Source of the DNA: Alteriqipengyuania abyssalis
GTDB lineage: Bacteria > Pseudomonadota > Alphaproteobacteria > Sphingomonadales > Sphingomonadaceae
Assembly: GCF_019857185.1 (NCBI RefSeq)
Contig: NZ_JAHWXP010000003.1
Coordinates: 277,501-341,500, forward strand
Direction of reading: 5' to 3'
Length of the DNA stretch: 64,000 bases
The position numbers and the translations under genes were made by a program. The notes under the pieces are model-generated. The model saw only the letters and a program-made list of their open reading frames with translations. It had not been told where the DNA came from and searched no databases. Numbering within the stretch: position 1 is the first letter of the stretch; the number at the start of each line of letters is the position of its first letter. Below, in pieces: positions 18,082-26,913 of this stretch.

Positions 18082-19653
18082 TCACACCGCAACCGATCTT
18101 TCGATTCCGATCCGCTCGAGCAAGGACGGATCGTGGCTGACCACCAGCAGCGCCCCGTCGAAGTGTCGCAGCGCGTCCTCCAGCACTTCGAGCGACTCGA
18201 TGTCGAGGTGATTGGTCGGCTCGTCGAGGATCAGCAGCCAGGGCGGGGTTTCTCCGGCGAGCGTCACCGCCAGCCCCGCACGCAGCCGCTCCCCACCCGA
18301 AAGCGTGCGCACGATGCGGTGCGCATCGCGATTGCGGAAGGCGAAGCGGGCGCATTGGGCATGGGCGCTCTCGACGTCGAGCTCGGGATGGCGGGCGCGC
18401 AGGTTTTCGAGAATGCTCGCCCGCGGGTCCAGCAGCGCGATATGCTGGTCGAGCATCGCGATCCGCCCATGCGCCCGATACACATCGCCCGCGACCGGAT
18501 CGAGCTGCCCCGCCGCAATCCGCAGCAGGGTCGTCTTGCCAGCCCCGTTGGCACCGCTCAGCGCGACCCGCTCCGGTCCGTCGATCCGCAGCGACCACGG
18601 CCCCAGCCGACGGTTGCCGAGCGCTACCTCCACCCGGTCCAGCGCGAGCACGCTTGCGCCTGACGGCATCCCACTTTCGGGCATTTCGATCCGCAGCGGG
18701 GTAACGACCTCCACTCTGGCGCGCGCTTCCTCGGTGCGCTTGGCGGCATCTGCGATCAGCCGGTCGCTGGTCGACTGTTCGCGTCCGCCGGTGTTCTCCG
18801 CCCGCTCGGCACGGGCACCCAGCAGGATCTTCGGTTGCGATCCGCTTGCGGCCACGGCCCGCCCTGCCTTGTCGCGGCGCGCCTTGGCTTCGCGCCGTTC
18901 CTGCGCAGACCGCCGCGCCGATCGCAGCGCCGCTTCGGCGCGCGCGCTTTCCTGGGCAATTCGCTCGCGCTCCGCATCGCGTGCGGCAACGAACGCGGAC
19001 CATCCGCCGCCGAAGCTGGTCACGCCGAAAGGTGTCAGCTCCACCATCCGGTCCATGTGTTCGAGCAGCTGGCGATCATGGCTGGCGACCAGCATGCCGC
19101 CGCGCCAGTCCTCCACCAGCGCCGCAATTGCCGCGCGTCCGGCGGCATCGAGATTGTTGGTCGGCTCGTCCAGTAGCAGAAGGTCCGACGCCTCCAGCCG
19201 CAGGCGGGCGATCCCGATCCGGGTCCGTTCCCCGCCGGAGAGTGTGGCTATTTTCCGGTCGAGCGGGATTTCGGGCAGGCCGACAGCTGACAGAGCGGCA
19301 GCGATCCGTTCTTCCAGCGACCAGTCGGCCTGCGCGAAATCATCTTCCGTCCCCTCTCCCGCCAGCACGCGGGTAACCGTGACCAGCCGATTGTCCACGC
19401 CGAGCGCGCGCGCAATCGTGTCTCCGGGCGGTAGATCCTGATGCAGCACGCCGAGCGTGCCGGACATGGTTATAGTGCCCGCTGCGGGCGTCGCCGCCCC
19501 GGCGATCATCGCGAGCAGGGTCGATTTGCCCGAACCGTTGCGACCGACCAGACCGACACGCTCCGCGCCGATCGACAGGGTCAGGTCATGGAAAAGCGGG
19601 CGGCCGTCAGGCGTGCGTGCGGAGAGGGAATCGAGCGTGATGAAGGAAGACAT
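18082..19653 (-). CDS. ABC-F family ATPase
   Basis: A 523-residue soluble protein with two ABC ATPase domains and no membrane segment. The first Walker A is GRNGSGKST with signature LSGGERTR, and the second Walker A is GANGAGKTT with LSGGERLR. An Arg/Ala-rich charged linker joins them. ABC-F proteins act on the ribosome in translational control or antibiotic protection; the subgroup cannot be set from sequence alone. The start at 19653 (MSSFITLDSLS) fits the family; nine further codons are open upstream. A 290-bp non-coding gap lies upstream. Confidence 0.9.
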   Translation of the reverse strand: MSSFITLDSLSARTPDGRPLFHDLTLSIGAERVGLVGRNGSGKSTLLAMIAGAATPAAGTITMSGTLGVLHQDLPPGDTIARALGVDNRLVTVTRVLAGEGTEDDFAQADWSLEERIAAALSAVGLPEIPLDRKIATLSGGERTRIGIARLRLEASDLLLLDEPTNNLDAAGRAAIAALVEDWRGGMLVASHDRQLLEHMDRMVELTPFGVTSFGGGWSAFVAARDAERERIAQESARAEAALRSARRSAQERREAKARRDKAGRAVAASGSQPKILLGARAERAENTGGREQSTSDRLIADAAKRTEEARARVEVVTPLRIEMPESGMPSGASVLALDRVEVALGNRRLGPWSLRIDGPERVALSGANGAGKTTLLRIAAGQLDPVAGDVYRAHGRIAMLDQHIALLDPRASILENLRARHPELDVESAHAQCARFAFRNRDAHRIVRTLSGGERLRAGLAVTLAGETPPWLLILDEPTNHLDIESLEVLEDALRHFDGALLVVSHDPSLLERIGIERSVAV

Positions 19654-19880
19654 AGGGCACCGTGGCAAGGGTCGAGACAAGGCGGGTCGCGTTGTTCGTC
19701 CTGATGTTCACGATGGAGTTCCTTCTTTAGTTCGACCTCGAATGTATGCGCGGGGCGAAGCTGACGCAACCGGACAGCGCGCGTCCGTGGCCTGATTGCG
19801 CTGTCCTACACGGCCTGCGCACGGCATGATCGGTGCGTTCTTTGAGATCGTCGATTGCCTGCAGGAGGCGCCCTTTGGGA

Positions 19881-19925
19881 AGGGAGAGTTTTTGCTCCCC
19901 TGGACAGCGTGTCAGGTGTGTCAGG
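19881..19925 (+). repeat. dispersed 45-bp element, copy 1
   Basis: A short GGGAG...CTCCC stem is followed by TGGACAGC and a tandem GTGTCAGGT-GTGTCAGG. A closely similar sequence occurs in opposite orientation at 29528-29570, also between genes. The two copies agree at nearly every position across the last 31 bases. Its position upstream of the ABC-F gene and downstream of the exported hypothetical protein excludes a coding explanation. Confidence 0.75.
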
Positions 19926-19944
19926 AACCCAACAGAAACCGCGA

Positions 19945-20415
19945 TCAGAACGGAGCCGGCGGGCCGTAGAACATGTCGACCTCGATGATGCGGACCACGT
20001 CCCTGGGCCAGGTCATTGTGACGTCGAGCGTCCAGATCGGCGCGTTGTGGCCGTCTGGGATGAGGGTGAGTTGGTAGGTCGGAAACACCGCGCCCTCGCG
20101 CGATGTGCGCTCGATCTGCCAGACATGATCGAGGTCCAGCGCTACGAAGGCGTCGCGCGGTCCGATGCGGTTCTGGTCGTAGGATGCAGGCGCGCCGCTG
20201 GAGAGGTGGAAATAGGTCTTCTCGCCGTCTCTCAGCTTCGCCTGCTCGGCGCGCAGGGCATCGAGCATACGGCTCGCCTCCGCCGCGTCGAGAGAGCGCA
20301 GGTGCTGTGCGGGCGACTCAGCCTGTGGCTGCGACTGCGCGCACAGCATGCCGGGCACACACAGCGCGCCGGCGAGCGCTGCGATGGTTGCAAAGCGACG
20401 GGGGCGAACGGGCAT
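19945..20415 (-). CDS. exported hypothetical protein
   Basis: A 156-residue protein with a typical signal peptide (start MPVRPRRFATIAALAG, cleavage near LCAQS). The mature part has an Ala/Glu-rich helical segment followed by beta-rich sequence with VWQIERTSREGAVFPTYQLT and a C-terminal WPRDVVRIIEVDMFYGPP. I do not recognise the family. It lies 66 bp downstream of ssb on the same strand. The open frame extends to 20481, but the ATG at 20415 gives the proper signal peptide. Confidence 0.65.
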   Translation of the reverse strand: MPVRPRRFATIAALAGALCVPGMLCAQSQPQAESPAQHLRSLDAAEASRMLDALRAEQAKLRDGEKTYFHLSSGAPASYDQNRIGPRDAFVALDLDHVWQIERTSREGAVFPTYQLTLIPDGHNAPIWTLDVTMTWPRDVVRIIEVDMFYGPPAPF

Positions 20416-20481
20416 CTTGCCGCATTGCCCCCTCGCCACTTTCTGCAAAGTGAACCCGGCCCCTACGGCCTGGAACGCCAC

Positions 20482-21021
20482 CTAGAACGGAATGTCGTCT
20501 TCCAGATCGTCGTAATTGGCACCCCCGCCCGAGCCACCGCCCGAACCACCGCCGCCCTGGTTCCAGCCGCCACCCTGATCGCCGCCGCCCGAGCCACCGC
20601 CGTAGCCGCCACCCGAGCCGCCGCCACGCTGGCCGCCGCCGTAGCCGCCGCCACCGCCACTGCCACCCTGGGGGCCGTCGAGCATGGTCAGCGTGCCGTC
20701 GAAGCCGCGCAGCACGACTTCGGTGCTATAGCGGTCCTGCCCGTTCTGGTCCTGCCACTTGCGGGTCTGCAGCTTGCCCTCGATGTAGACCTTGCTGCCC
20801 TTCTTGAGGAACCGCTCGACCACGTTGACGAGGCCTTCGGAGAAGATCGCGACGGTGTGCCACTCGGTCCGCTCCTGCCGTTCGCCGGTGTTGCGGTCCT
20901 TCCACTGCTCGCTGGTCGCGATGCGCAGATTGGCGACCTTGCCGCCGTTCTGGAAGCTGCGGATTTCGGGGTCCGCGCCCAGATTGCCGATCAGCATGAC
21001 CTTGTTGAGGCTGCCCGCCAT
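20482..21021 (-). CDS. ssb: single-stranded DNA-binding protein
   Basis: A 179-residue SSB. The OB-fold is at residues 1-110 ([19 protein letters not shown], later TEWHTVAIF and [24 protein letters not shown]). A long Gly/Ser-rich disordered linker follows, and the acidic tail DDLEDDIPF recruits replication and repair partners. The Gly-rich codons create a repetitive GCC/CCG-type DNA stretch around 20510-20670 that is coding, not an independent repeat. Confidence 0.97.
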   Translation of the reverse strand: MAGSLNKVMLIGNLGADPEIRSFQNGGKVANLRIATSEQWKDRNTGERQERTEWHTVAIFSEGLVNVVERFLKKGSKVYIEGKLQTRKWQDQNGQDRYSTEVVLRGFDGTLTMLDGPQGGSGGGGGYGGGQRGGGSGGGYGGGSGGGDQGGGWNQGGGGSGGGSGGGANYDDLEDDIPF

Positions 21022-21121
21022 GATTCGTATCCCTTCGTGTCTGTTGGGATGGGCCTAACTGACGGTGCGAGTCGCATCCAGAGCCGCTTGCGACTTTCCA
21101 CCGGAGCGGACGCGGTTGGCG

Positions 21122-22966
21122 CTACAACCCCAGCGTCACCGCACTCCAGTAGGTGATGCCCGCGAAGATATAGGCCAGCGCGAACAGGTAGCCGACCATG
21201 AAGGCAGGCCATTTCCACCCGTTGGTCTCGCGCCGGGCGACCGCGATGGTCGAAAGGCACTGCGGTGCGAACACGAACCACGCGAGGAAGGCGAGCGCGG
21301 TCGGCAGGCTCCAGCGGGTGGAGAGCGTGCTGGCGAGGCCTTCGGCCTCGGCCTCCTCGTCGCTCGCATCAATCGCGTAGGTCGTTGCGAGGGCGGACAC
21401 GGCAACCTCGCGCGCGGCCATCGCGGGGACCAGCGCCAGGCTGATCTCCCGGTTGAAGCCGATCGGTTCGAGCACGACGTTGAGCCCGTCCGCGATCTGC
21501 CCTGCGATCGAGACGTCGACCTGACTCTCGCCCGGCTCGGCCTGCGGGAAGCTGAGCAGGACCCACAGGATCACCGTGGCGGAGAAGATGATGGTACCCG
21601 CACGGCGCAGGAAGACCCATGCACGCTGCCACAGACCGATCGCGATGTCTGCGATGCTGGGCAACTGGTAGCGCGGCAGTTCCATGATGAAACCGGTCGC
21701 CTCACCCCTGGTCAGCGTACCGCGCAGCACCAGCGCGACGACCAGCGCCGCGACAATCCCTGCGAGATAGAGGCAGAACATCACCAGCCCCTGCAAGCCG
21801 ATGCCCATCCCGACATCGCGCGCCGGAATGAAGGCGGCGATCAGCACGCCATAGACCGGCAGGCGCGCCGAACAGGTCATCAGGGGGGCGATCAGGATGG
21901 TGGTCAGCCGGTCCTTCGGATCGGCGATCGATCGCGTCGCCATGATCCCGGGAATGGCGCAGGCGAAGCTGGAGAGCAGCGGGATGAAGCTGCGGCCCGA
22001 CAGGCCCACGCCAGCCATCAGGCGGTCCATAAGGAAGGCGGCGCGGGCCATGTAGCCGGTCGCCTCCATGATCAGGATGAACAGGAACAGGATGATGATC
22101 TGGGGCAGGAACACGACCACCGAGCCAACGCCCGCAATTACCCCCTCGGTCAGGAAATCGCGCAGGATGCTCTCCGGCATCTCGGCCTTGACCCACGCGC
22201 CCAGCGCACCGGCCCCCGCATCGAGCGCGTCGGACAGCGGCGCGGCCCAGGCAAACACCGCCTGGAAGATGACGAACAGCAGCACCAGCAGGATCAGCGG
22301 ACCGATCCACGGGTTGAGGAGCACATTGTCGAGCCGGTCGCCGATCCGGCGCGCCCTGGAGGTCTGGAACACCGTCGCCTTGGCGATTGTGCGCGCCTCC
22401 AGCCGGCGCTCGGTCGCGTCCATCTTCGGACGATCGGCGAGCGTGCCGACCTGTCCGCGCGCTTCGGCGATCGCGGCCTTCAGCTGGTCGATCCCGCGGC
22501 GCCGCACCGCGACCGTTTCGACAACCGGCACGCCCAGCGCCTGCGACAGTACGGTGGCATCGAGCTTGAGCCCGTCGCGCTCCGCCATGTCGACCATGTT
22601 GAGCGCCACAATCGTGGGCTTGCCCAGCGCCAGCACTTCCTGCGCGAACACGAGGTGCTGTTCCAGATTGCCCGCGTCGAGCACCAGAACCAGAATGTCG
22701 GGCTCCGCCTCGCCGGGAAACTCGCCCTGCGCCACCTTGCGCGTCACGTCTTCGTCGGGGCTGGAGGCGTCGAAGGCATAGGCCCCGGGAAGGTCGATCG
22801 CTTCCATCTGGGTGCCGTCGGGCAGCGTCAGTATCCCCGCGACGCGTTCCACGGTCACGCCGGGGTAGTTGGCGATCTTCTGCCGCGCACCGGTCAGCTT
22901 GTTGAACAGCGCGCTCTTGCCGGCATTGGGGTTGCCGAGCAGCGCGACCCGGATCGTATCGCTCAT
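21122..22966 (-). CDS. feoB: ferrous iron transporter FeoB
   Basis: A 614-residue inner-membrane Fe(II) transporter. The N-terminal G-protein domain has G1 GNPNAGKS (residues 11-18), G3 DLPG in the AIDLPGAYAFD segment and G4 NMVD. About eight to ten helices follow, with gate motifs such as PLMTCSARLPVYGVL in the first Gate region. The length is short for the family (commonly 700 or more), mainly because of a compact C-terminus. It is transcribed after feoA (9 bp gap); no feoC is present. Confidence 0.95.
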   Translation of the reverse strand: MSDTIRVALLGNPNAGKSALFNKLTGARQKIANYPGVTVERVAGILTLPDGTQMEAIDLPGAYAFDASSPDEDVTRKVAQGEFPGEAEPDILVLVLDAGNLEQHLVFAQEVLALGKPTIVALNMVDMAERDGLKLDATVLSQALGVPVVETVAVRRRGIDQLKAAIAEARGQVGTLADRPKMDATERRLEARTIAKATVFQTSRARRIGDRLDNVLLNPWIGPLILLVLLFVIFQAVFAWAAPLSDALDAGAGALGAWVKAEMPESILRDFLTEGVIAGVGSVVVFLPQIIILFLFILIMEATGYMARAAFLMDRLMAGVGLSGRSFIPLLSSFACAIPGIMATRSIADPKDRLTTILIAPLMTCSARLPVYGVLIAAFIPARDVGMGIGLQGLVMFCLYLAGIVAALVVALVLRGTLTRGEATGFIMELPRYQLPSIADIAIGLWQRAWVFLRRAGTIIFSATVILWVLLSFPQAEPGESQVDVSIAGQIADGLNVVLEPIGFNREISLALVPAMAAREVAVSALATTYAIDASDEEAEAEGLASTLSTRWSLPTALAFLAWFVFAPQCLSTIAVARRETNGWKWPAFMVGYLFALAYIFAGITYWSAVTLGL

Positions 22967-22975
22967 AATTCTATC

Positions 22976-23215
22976 TCAGGCTTGTTCGAGCGAAATGGCA
23001 GCGGCCTGGACCTTGCGCAGCGCAATGGTCATTCGGCCGATCGAGACCGCAACCGGATCGCGCCCGCCGAACACGCCGTGGTGCGCCATCGACACCTCGA
23101 CCCCGGGTTCGAAACCCAGCGCGCGCATCCGCTTGCCGTCGGCGGGCGGCAGAGCGTCCCAATCTATCGAAGCGATACGGGCGCGGTGACCAGGTTGCAG
23201 GCTTTCGAGCGTCAT
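22976..23215 (-). CDS. feoA: FeoA family protein
   Basis: A 79-residue SH3-like protein that supports FeoB. The pattern GKRMRALGFEPGVEVSMAHHGVFGGRDPVAVSIG matches FeoA. The ATG at 23215 (MTLESLQPGHRA) is the best start; 12 more upstream codons are open but would overlap the candidate Fur site. The first gene of the feoAB operon. Confidence 0.92.
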   Translation of the reverse strand: MTLESLQPGHRARIASIDWDALPPADGKRMRALGFEPGVEVSMAHHGVFGGRDPVAVSIGRMTIALRKVQAAAISLEQA

Positions 23216-23244
23216 GCGGGCGCTTCTGACAAAGCGCACCGCGT

Positions 23245-23263
23245 AATGCAACTGATTATCAAT
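23245..23263. promoter_or_regulatory. candidate Fur box upstream of feoAB
   Basis: The 19-bp sequence AATGCAACTGATTATCAAT lies 30 bp upstream of the feoA ATG and resembles the Fur consensus (GATAAT-type repeats). It shares TGCAAYTGAKWAT with the site upstream of the siderophore receptor at 51839-51857. Ferric repression of feoAB would be expected. Confidence 0.6.
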
Positions 23264-23275
23264 ACCGCGCCAGGT

Positions 23276-23950
23276 CTATCTTGCGGGATAGCGCAAACGT
23301 CCCAGCAGCCGCACGGGACTGAACCGCTCGCGCTCGCTGCCACCGGCCCCGCCCAGCAATTGCGCCTTGGTCTTTTCGAACTGCATGACGTTCTCGATCC
23401 TGCGGTCGAGAAAGGCGCGGGTCTCCGCCTTGTTGTCGCTTTCGTCGTCGAGCCACACCAGCAGGGTCGCGCTGTAGAGCGAAGCGAGAATCGTGCGTTT
23501 GGTATAATGGTTGTAGTCGGTCGCGGTATCGCCAGCCAGGCGCCACATCAGGTCCGCACTCCGCCAAGCACCACGCATCGACGCGACGACATTCTGCGGC
23601 ATGGAGCCGATCGACAGCGCCCGGCGCATCGCTTCTTCCTGCCCGGCCACTGCGTCGAGCCGGTAGAGCACCAGATCGCGGATCTTTTCGCGAATCTTGC
23701 GGCTCGCTAACACCTCCTGCGGCAGGTCGCGCGCCATCGCGGCATCGATCGACTCGATCCACGCCGTTACCATGGCCATGGCGCCGCCTTTGAACGCAAG
23801 CCGGGCCAGCGCCGGATCGACGCCCTCCATCTCGGCGGCGGCCAGCAGCGCGGTTTCTGTCCATCCATCGAAGATCGCCGAGTCGGCGACCGCCGGAGCA
23901 AGCGCGAGGCGCAGTTCATCGAGGGTGAGGTCAGCGGCGTTGTCGATCAT
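23276..23950 (-). CDS. COQ9 family protein (ubiquinone biosynthesis)
   Basis: A 224-residue all-helical protein of the COQ9 family, lipid-binding proteins that assist COQ7-type hydroxylation in ubiquinone synthesis. The N-terminal half resembles a TetR fold without DNA-binding function; the C-terminal signature DLMWRLAGDTATDYNHYTKRTILASLYSATLLVWLDD is diagnostic. It is 3 bp from the ankyrin gene on the same strand. Confidence 0.9.
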   Translation of the reverse strand: MIDNAADLTLDELRLALAPAVADSAIFDGWTETALLAAAEMEGVDPALARLAFKGGAMAMVTAWIESIDAAMARDLPQEVLASRKIREKIRDLVLYRLDAVAGQEEAMRRALSIGSMPQNVVASMRGAWRSADLMWRLAGDTATDYNHYTKRTILASLYSATLLVWLDDESDNKAETRAFLDRRIENVMQFEKTKAQLLGGAGGSERERFSPVRLLGRLRYPAR

Positions 23951-23953
23951 GGC

Positions 23954-24583
23954 TTAAAAGCTCGGTCCATATTGCTTCTTTCCGCCCTGCTTTGCTTCGG
24001 CGTCCGCATTTGCAAACGCCTCTGCGAGCCGACGGTCGCCGATCTGCGCGACATAGTCCCGCGCGGAGCGACCCGAATTGTCCGTCCGCTCAGGGTCCGC
24101 GCCATTGGCCAGCAGCACGCGAACGACCGGCACATCGCGGCCATGGACCGCGACGATCAAGGGTGTCTCGCCGTTCGATACCGGGTCGACATGCGCGCCT
24201 GCCTCCAGCAGTTCGGTCACACCTTCGACATGGCCGAGCCGGGTCGAGATCATCAACGGCGTCTCGCCCTTCTTGTCCGCAAGATTGGGATCCGCGCCAT
24301 AGGCCGTCAGGAAGCGGATCCACGGCGTGTCGCGACGTGCGGCAACGATATGCAGCACGGTTTCGCCCGACGAGAGATCCCGCGTGTTGATCAGCGTGCC
24401 GATGTTCGGCTTCTGCACGATCTCGTTGACCACGGCCCCATCACGGTCGCGCACGGCTTTGAGCAGCTTGTAGCCGTCGGACTGCAGCCCGACCTGCGCC
24501 ACCGCCACGCCGCTTAGCGCGACGAGCGAGAGCACCACGATCCGGGCCCAATTGCGGAAAAACGCAGGCGACACCTTAAACAC
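23954..24583 (-). CDS. exported ankyrin-repeat protein
   Basis: A 209-residue protein. An N-terminal hydrophobic signal (ARIVVLSLVALSGVAVAQ) is followed by three to four ankyrin repeats between residues 65 and 185, e.g. KKGETPLMISTRLGHVEGVTELLEAGAHV and SNGETPLIVAVHGRDVPVVRVLLANGADP. It ends in a Lys/Gly-rich tail. It probably mediates protein contacts in the periplasm; the partner is unknown. It is the first gene of a pair with COQ9 and is divergent from the SCO gene. Confidence 0.85.
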   Translation of the reverse strand: MFKVSPAFFRNWARIVVLSLVALSGVAVAQVGLQSDGYKLLKAVRDRDGAVVNEIVQKPNIGTLINTRDLSSGETVLHIVAARRDTPWIRFLTAYGADPNLADKKGETPLMISTRLGHVEGVTELLEAGAHVDPVSNGETPLIVAVHGRDVPVVRVLLANGADPERTDNSGRSARDYVAQIGDRRLAEAFANADAEAKQGGKKQYGPSF

Positions 24584-24657
24584 TCCTGTTATTGCCCCTA
24601 TCCTTGATGCAACAGACCTCGATCACCCGCCGTTAGCAGAGGCTGAACTTGATTGCC

Positions 24658-25257
24658 ATGAGCGCACGCGTCCTTCCCTTGTCCATTTTTGCCGCGTTCG
24701 CGCTGGCGCTGTCTGCGTGTTCGCAAAGCACCCAGCCGGCCGGCCCGCCGCCGCTCGAAGGGGCAGATATCGGCGGGGACTTCACCCTGACCGGCGAAGA
24801 TGGCAAACCCGTCTCGTGGAGCGATTTCGACGGCCAGTACCGGACGATCTATTTCGGCTACACCTTTTGCCCGGATGTGTGCCCGGTCGACGTCCAGCGC
24901 GCCATGGCGGGGCTCAAGCGGTTCGAGGCAAGCGATCCGGAACGTGCCGCGAAGGTCCAGCCGCTGTTCGTCAGCGTCGATCCTGCGCGCGACACGCCCG
25001 GGGTGCTGACCGAGTTCACCGACGCGTTCCACCCGCGGCTGATCGGAATGACCGGCAGCAAGGAGCAGCTCGACAAGCTGACCAAGGATTACGCCGCCTA
25101 TTACAGCATCGGCGAGCCGAACGAGGCAGGCGGCTATCTGGTCGACCACACCAGCATCACCTACCTGTTCGGCCCCGACGGAAAGCCCATCGCGATTTTG
25201 CCGACCGATGCCGGGCCCGAAGCGGTAGCCGAGGAACTCGACAAATGGGTGCGCTGA
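24658..25257 (+). CDS. SCO1/SenC family copper chaperone (lipoprotein)
   Basis: A 199-residue thioredoxin-fold protein for copper insertion into cytochrome c oxidase. The lipobox LALSAC (Cys21) predicts lipid anchoring. The copper site is complete: CPDVC at residues 71-75 plus His164 in DHTSITYLFG. The ATG at 24658 is preferred over a TTG at 24649. The 3' end overlaps the YcgN gene by 13 nt. Confidence 0.93.
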   Translation: MSARVLPLSIFAAFALALSACSQSTQPAGPPPLEGADIGGDFTLTGEDGKPVSWSDFDGQYRTIYFGYTFCPDVCPVDVQRAMAGLKRFEASDPERAAKVQPLFVSVDPARDTPGVLTEFTDAFHPRLIGMTGSKEQLDKLTKDYAAYYSIGEPNEAGGYLVDHTSITYLFGPDGKPIAILPTDAGPEAVAEELDKWVR

Positions 25258-25685
25258 GGGAGCGCTTCTGGGAACGGCCGCTCGCCGACCTGAACCGCGC
25301 GGAGTGGGAGGCACTGTGCGACGGATGCGGGCGCTGCTGCCTGCACAAGCTCGAAGATGAAGATACAGGCGAGATCGAGGAGACCAACGTCGCCTGCCGC
25401 CTGCTCGATTGTTCGACCGCGCGGTGCAGCGACTATCCTAACCGCAAGGCATTCGTGCCAGACTGCCTGCAGCTGACGCCCTCTCTCGCGGGCAAGCTGC
25501 CTTGGCTCCCTGAAACCTGCGCCTATCGCCGCCGTGCCGAAGGCGAGCCGCTGCCGCGCTGGCATTATCTGCTGACTGGATCGCGCGAGGATGTGCATCT
25601 CGCGGGTGCGGGCGCAGCCGGGCGCGTTATTTCGGAGACCAAAGCCGGCCCGCTCGAACACCATATCGTCGAGTGGAGCGACTGA
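25245..25685 (+). CDS. YcgN/UPF0260 family cysteine-cluster protein
   Basis: A 146-residue protein with a Cys-rich cluster typical of YcgN (Cys25, 28, 31, 32 in LCDGCGRCCLHK, later CRLLDCSTARCSDYPNR and CLQLTP), probably a metal or Fe-S binding site. The C-terminal half keeps the family WLPETCAYRRRAEGEPLPRWHYLL region. The biochemical role is not established. The start ATG lies within the end of the SCO gene. It is followed, with a 2-bp gap to the chosen start, by the YgjP-like gene. Confidence 0.9.
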   Translation: MGALRERFWERPLADLNRAEWEALCDGCGRCCLHKLEDEDTGEIEETNVACRLLDCSTARCSDYPNRKAFVPDCLQLTPSLAGKLPWLPETCAYRRRAEGEPLPRWHYLLTGSREDVHLAGAGAAGRVISETKAGPLEHHIVEWSD

Positions 25686-25687
25686 CG

Positions 25688-26407
25688 GTGATCGACTGGC
25701 TGCCCGAGCCGCGCGATCCGATGGTCGCGCTGGCGGGAGGCGAGCTCCCGCTGATCGTGCGCCGCCATCCGCGCGCGAGACGGATGACCTTGCGGCTGGC
25801 CGATGATGGCGAGGGCGTGCAGGTCACGCTGCCGCGCTGGGGCACCACGCGTGAGGCGCTGGCCTTCGCGCAAGACCGCGCGGACTGGCTCGAGGCACAG
25901 CGGGCGAAGCGCCCGGTTCGCATCGAGCCCGCGCCGGGCGGCACGCTGACCTATCGGGGGCAAGACCTAGCGATCGACTGGCACGCCGACCGTCCGCGCA
26001 AGGTCGTACTCGGCGATGGCGCGATTCTGCTTGGCGGCCCGCGCGAGACGCTTTGCCCCCGGCTAAAACGCTGGATGCAGAACGAAGCGCGCGCGCTGCT
26101 GGCGCAGGACCTCGCCTTCTATGCGGCGCGCGCGGGTCTCGCCGTGCCCGATTTCGCGCTCAGCAGTGCGCGGCGGCGGTGGGGTAGCTGCTCTTCGGAC
26201 GGTACGGTCCGGCTCAACTGGCGGCTGGTGCAGGCGCCCGACCCTGTGCGCCGCTCGGTGGTGGCGCATGAGACCGCCCACCGCGTCCACTTCGACCATT
26301 CGCCACGCTTCCACGCCCTGCTCGGCGAGCTGTTCGAGGGCGACCTTCCCGCCGCCGAGAGCTGGCTGAAGGCCAACGGGCGGGCGCTTTTCAGCGCCTT
26401 CGGCTGA
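25688..26407 (+). CDS. YgjP/SprT-like M48-type metal-dependent hydrolase
   Basis: A 239-residue protein of the YgjP family (DUF45). The conserved RRRWGSCSSDGTVRLNWRL motif is at about residues 162-180, and the zinc motif HETAH is at 194-198 with the downstream HFDHSPRFHALL. The start is GTG at 25688, with a GGAG 9 nt upstream; a GTG at 25673 is also in frame. It is predicted to be a zinc protease, but the substrate is unknown. Likely co-transcribed with the SCO and YcgN genes. Confidence 0.85.
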   Translation: MIDWLPEPRDPMVALAGGELPLIVRRHPRARRMTLRLADDGEGVQVTLPRWGTTREALAFAQDRADWLEAQRAKRPVRIEPAPGGTLTYRGQDLAIDWHADRPRKVVLGDGAILLGGPRETLCPRLKRWMQNEARALLAQDLAFYAARAGLAVPDFALSSARRRWGSCSSDGTVRLNWRLVQAPDPVRRSVVAHETAHRVHFDHSPRFHALLGELFEGDLPAAESWLKANGRALFSAFG

Positions 26408-26460
26408 TCCCGGCGACATCCGCTCTGGCGGGTCGCGCATGCAGCCCTTATGTTGGGCCA

Positions 26461-26913
26461 ATGCGCATCAGCCCCAAATACGACGTTGCCGGAGGCGTCG
26501 GCGACCTGTGGAACGAACTCAGGCGGCCCCAGCCCTACCGCTGGCCGATCCTGCTGGCCTCCTGTGCCTTCCCCGCGTTCTTCCTCTATTTCTTCGCGCA
26601 GGAGCGTGTCTACGCGCCGCCCGCCAAGCCGGACATCGTCTACGTCACCACCTTCGCACCTGACCGGAGCGAGGACGAGATCGTGGCCTCCAACATCGCC
26701 AATCAGGAGCGCAAGGAAGCGCGCCAGCGGCTGCTGGACGCCCAGCTCGAGACCCGGCGCGAGATGTACCGCGCGCTGGGCCAGGCGACCGGGCTCGATA
26801 CCGACAAGATGGAAGCCGAGATCGCAGCGGAGCGTGCGCGCGAAGAGGCTGCCACGAAGGCACAAGTGGACAAGGCGCTGGGCCGGACGGTTGACGATCA
26901 AGACGCCGAGTGA
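26461..26913 (+). CDS. hypothetical protein with one membrane helix and coiled-coil-like tail
   Basis: A 150-residue protein. A short cytoplasmic N-terminus (RISPKYDVAGGVGDLWNELRRPQPYRWP) is followed by one membrane helix (ILLASCAFPAFFLYFFA) and a long charged helical tail from about residue 70 that is rich in Glu, Arg and Ala. The family has no function that I can name. It overlaps the chosen ribD start by 23 nt, so it is probably in the riboflavin operon. Confidence 0.7.
   Translation: MRISPKYDVAGGVGDLWNELRRPQPYRWPILLASCAFPAFFLYFFAQERVYAPPAKPDIVYVTTFAPDRSEDEIVASNIANQERKEARQRLLDAQLETRREMYRALGQATGLDTDKMEAEIAAERAREEAATKAQVDKALGRTVDDQDAE

Noticed and set aside
18083-19003. N-terminal extension of the DMT transporter frame to 639 residues
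   Set aside because: The extra part lies inside the ABC-F gene in another frame and is low-complexity Arg/Gly/Ala sequence; the transporter proper begins near 18,010-18,070.
20510-20670. Repetitive GCC/CCG-rich stretch resembling a tandem repeat or CRISPR-like array
   Set aside because: It encodes the Gly/Ser-rich linker of SSB in frame, with irregular unit length and no spacers.
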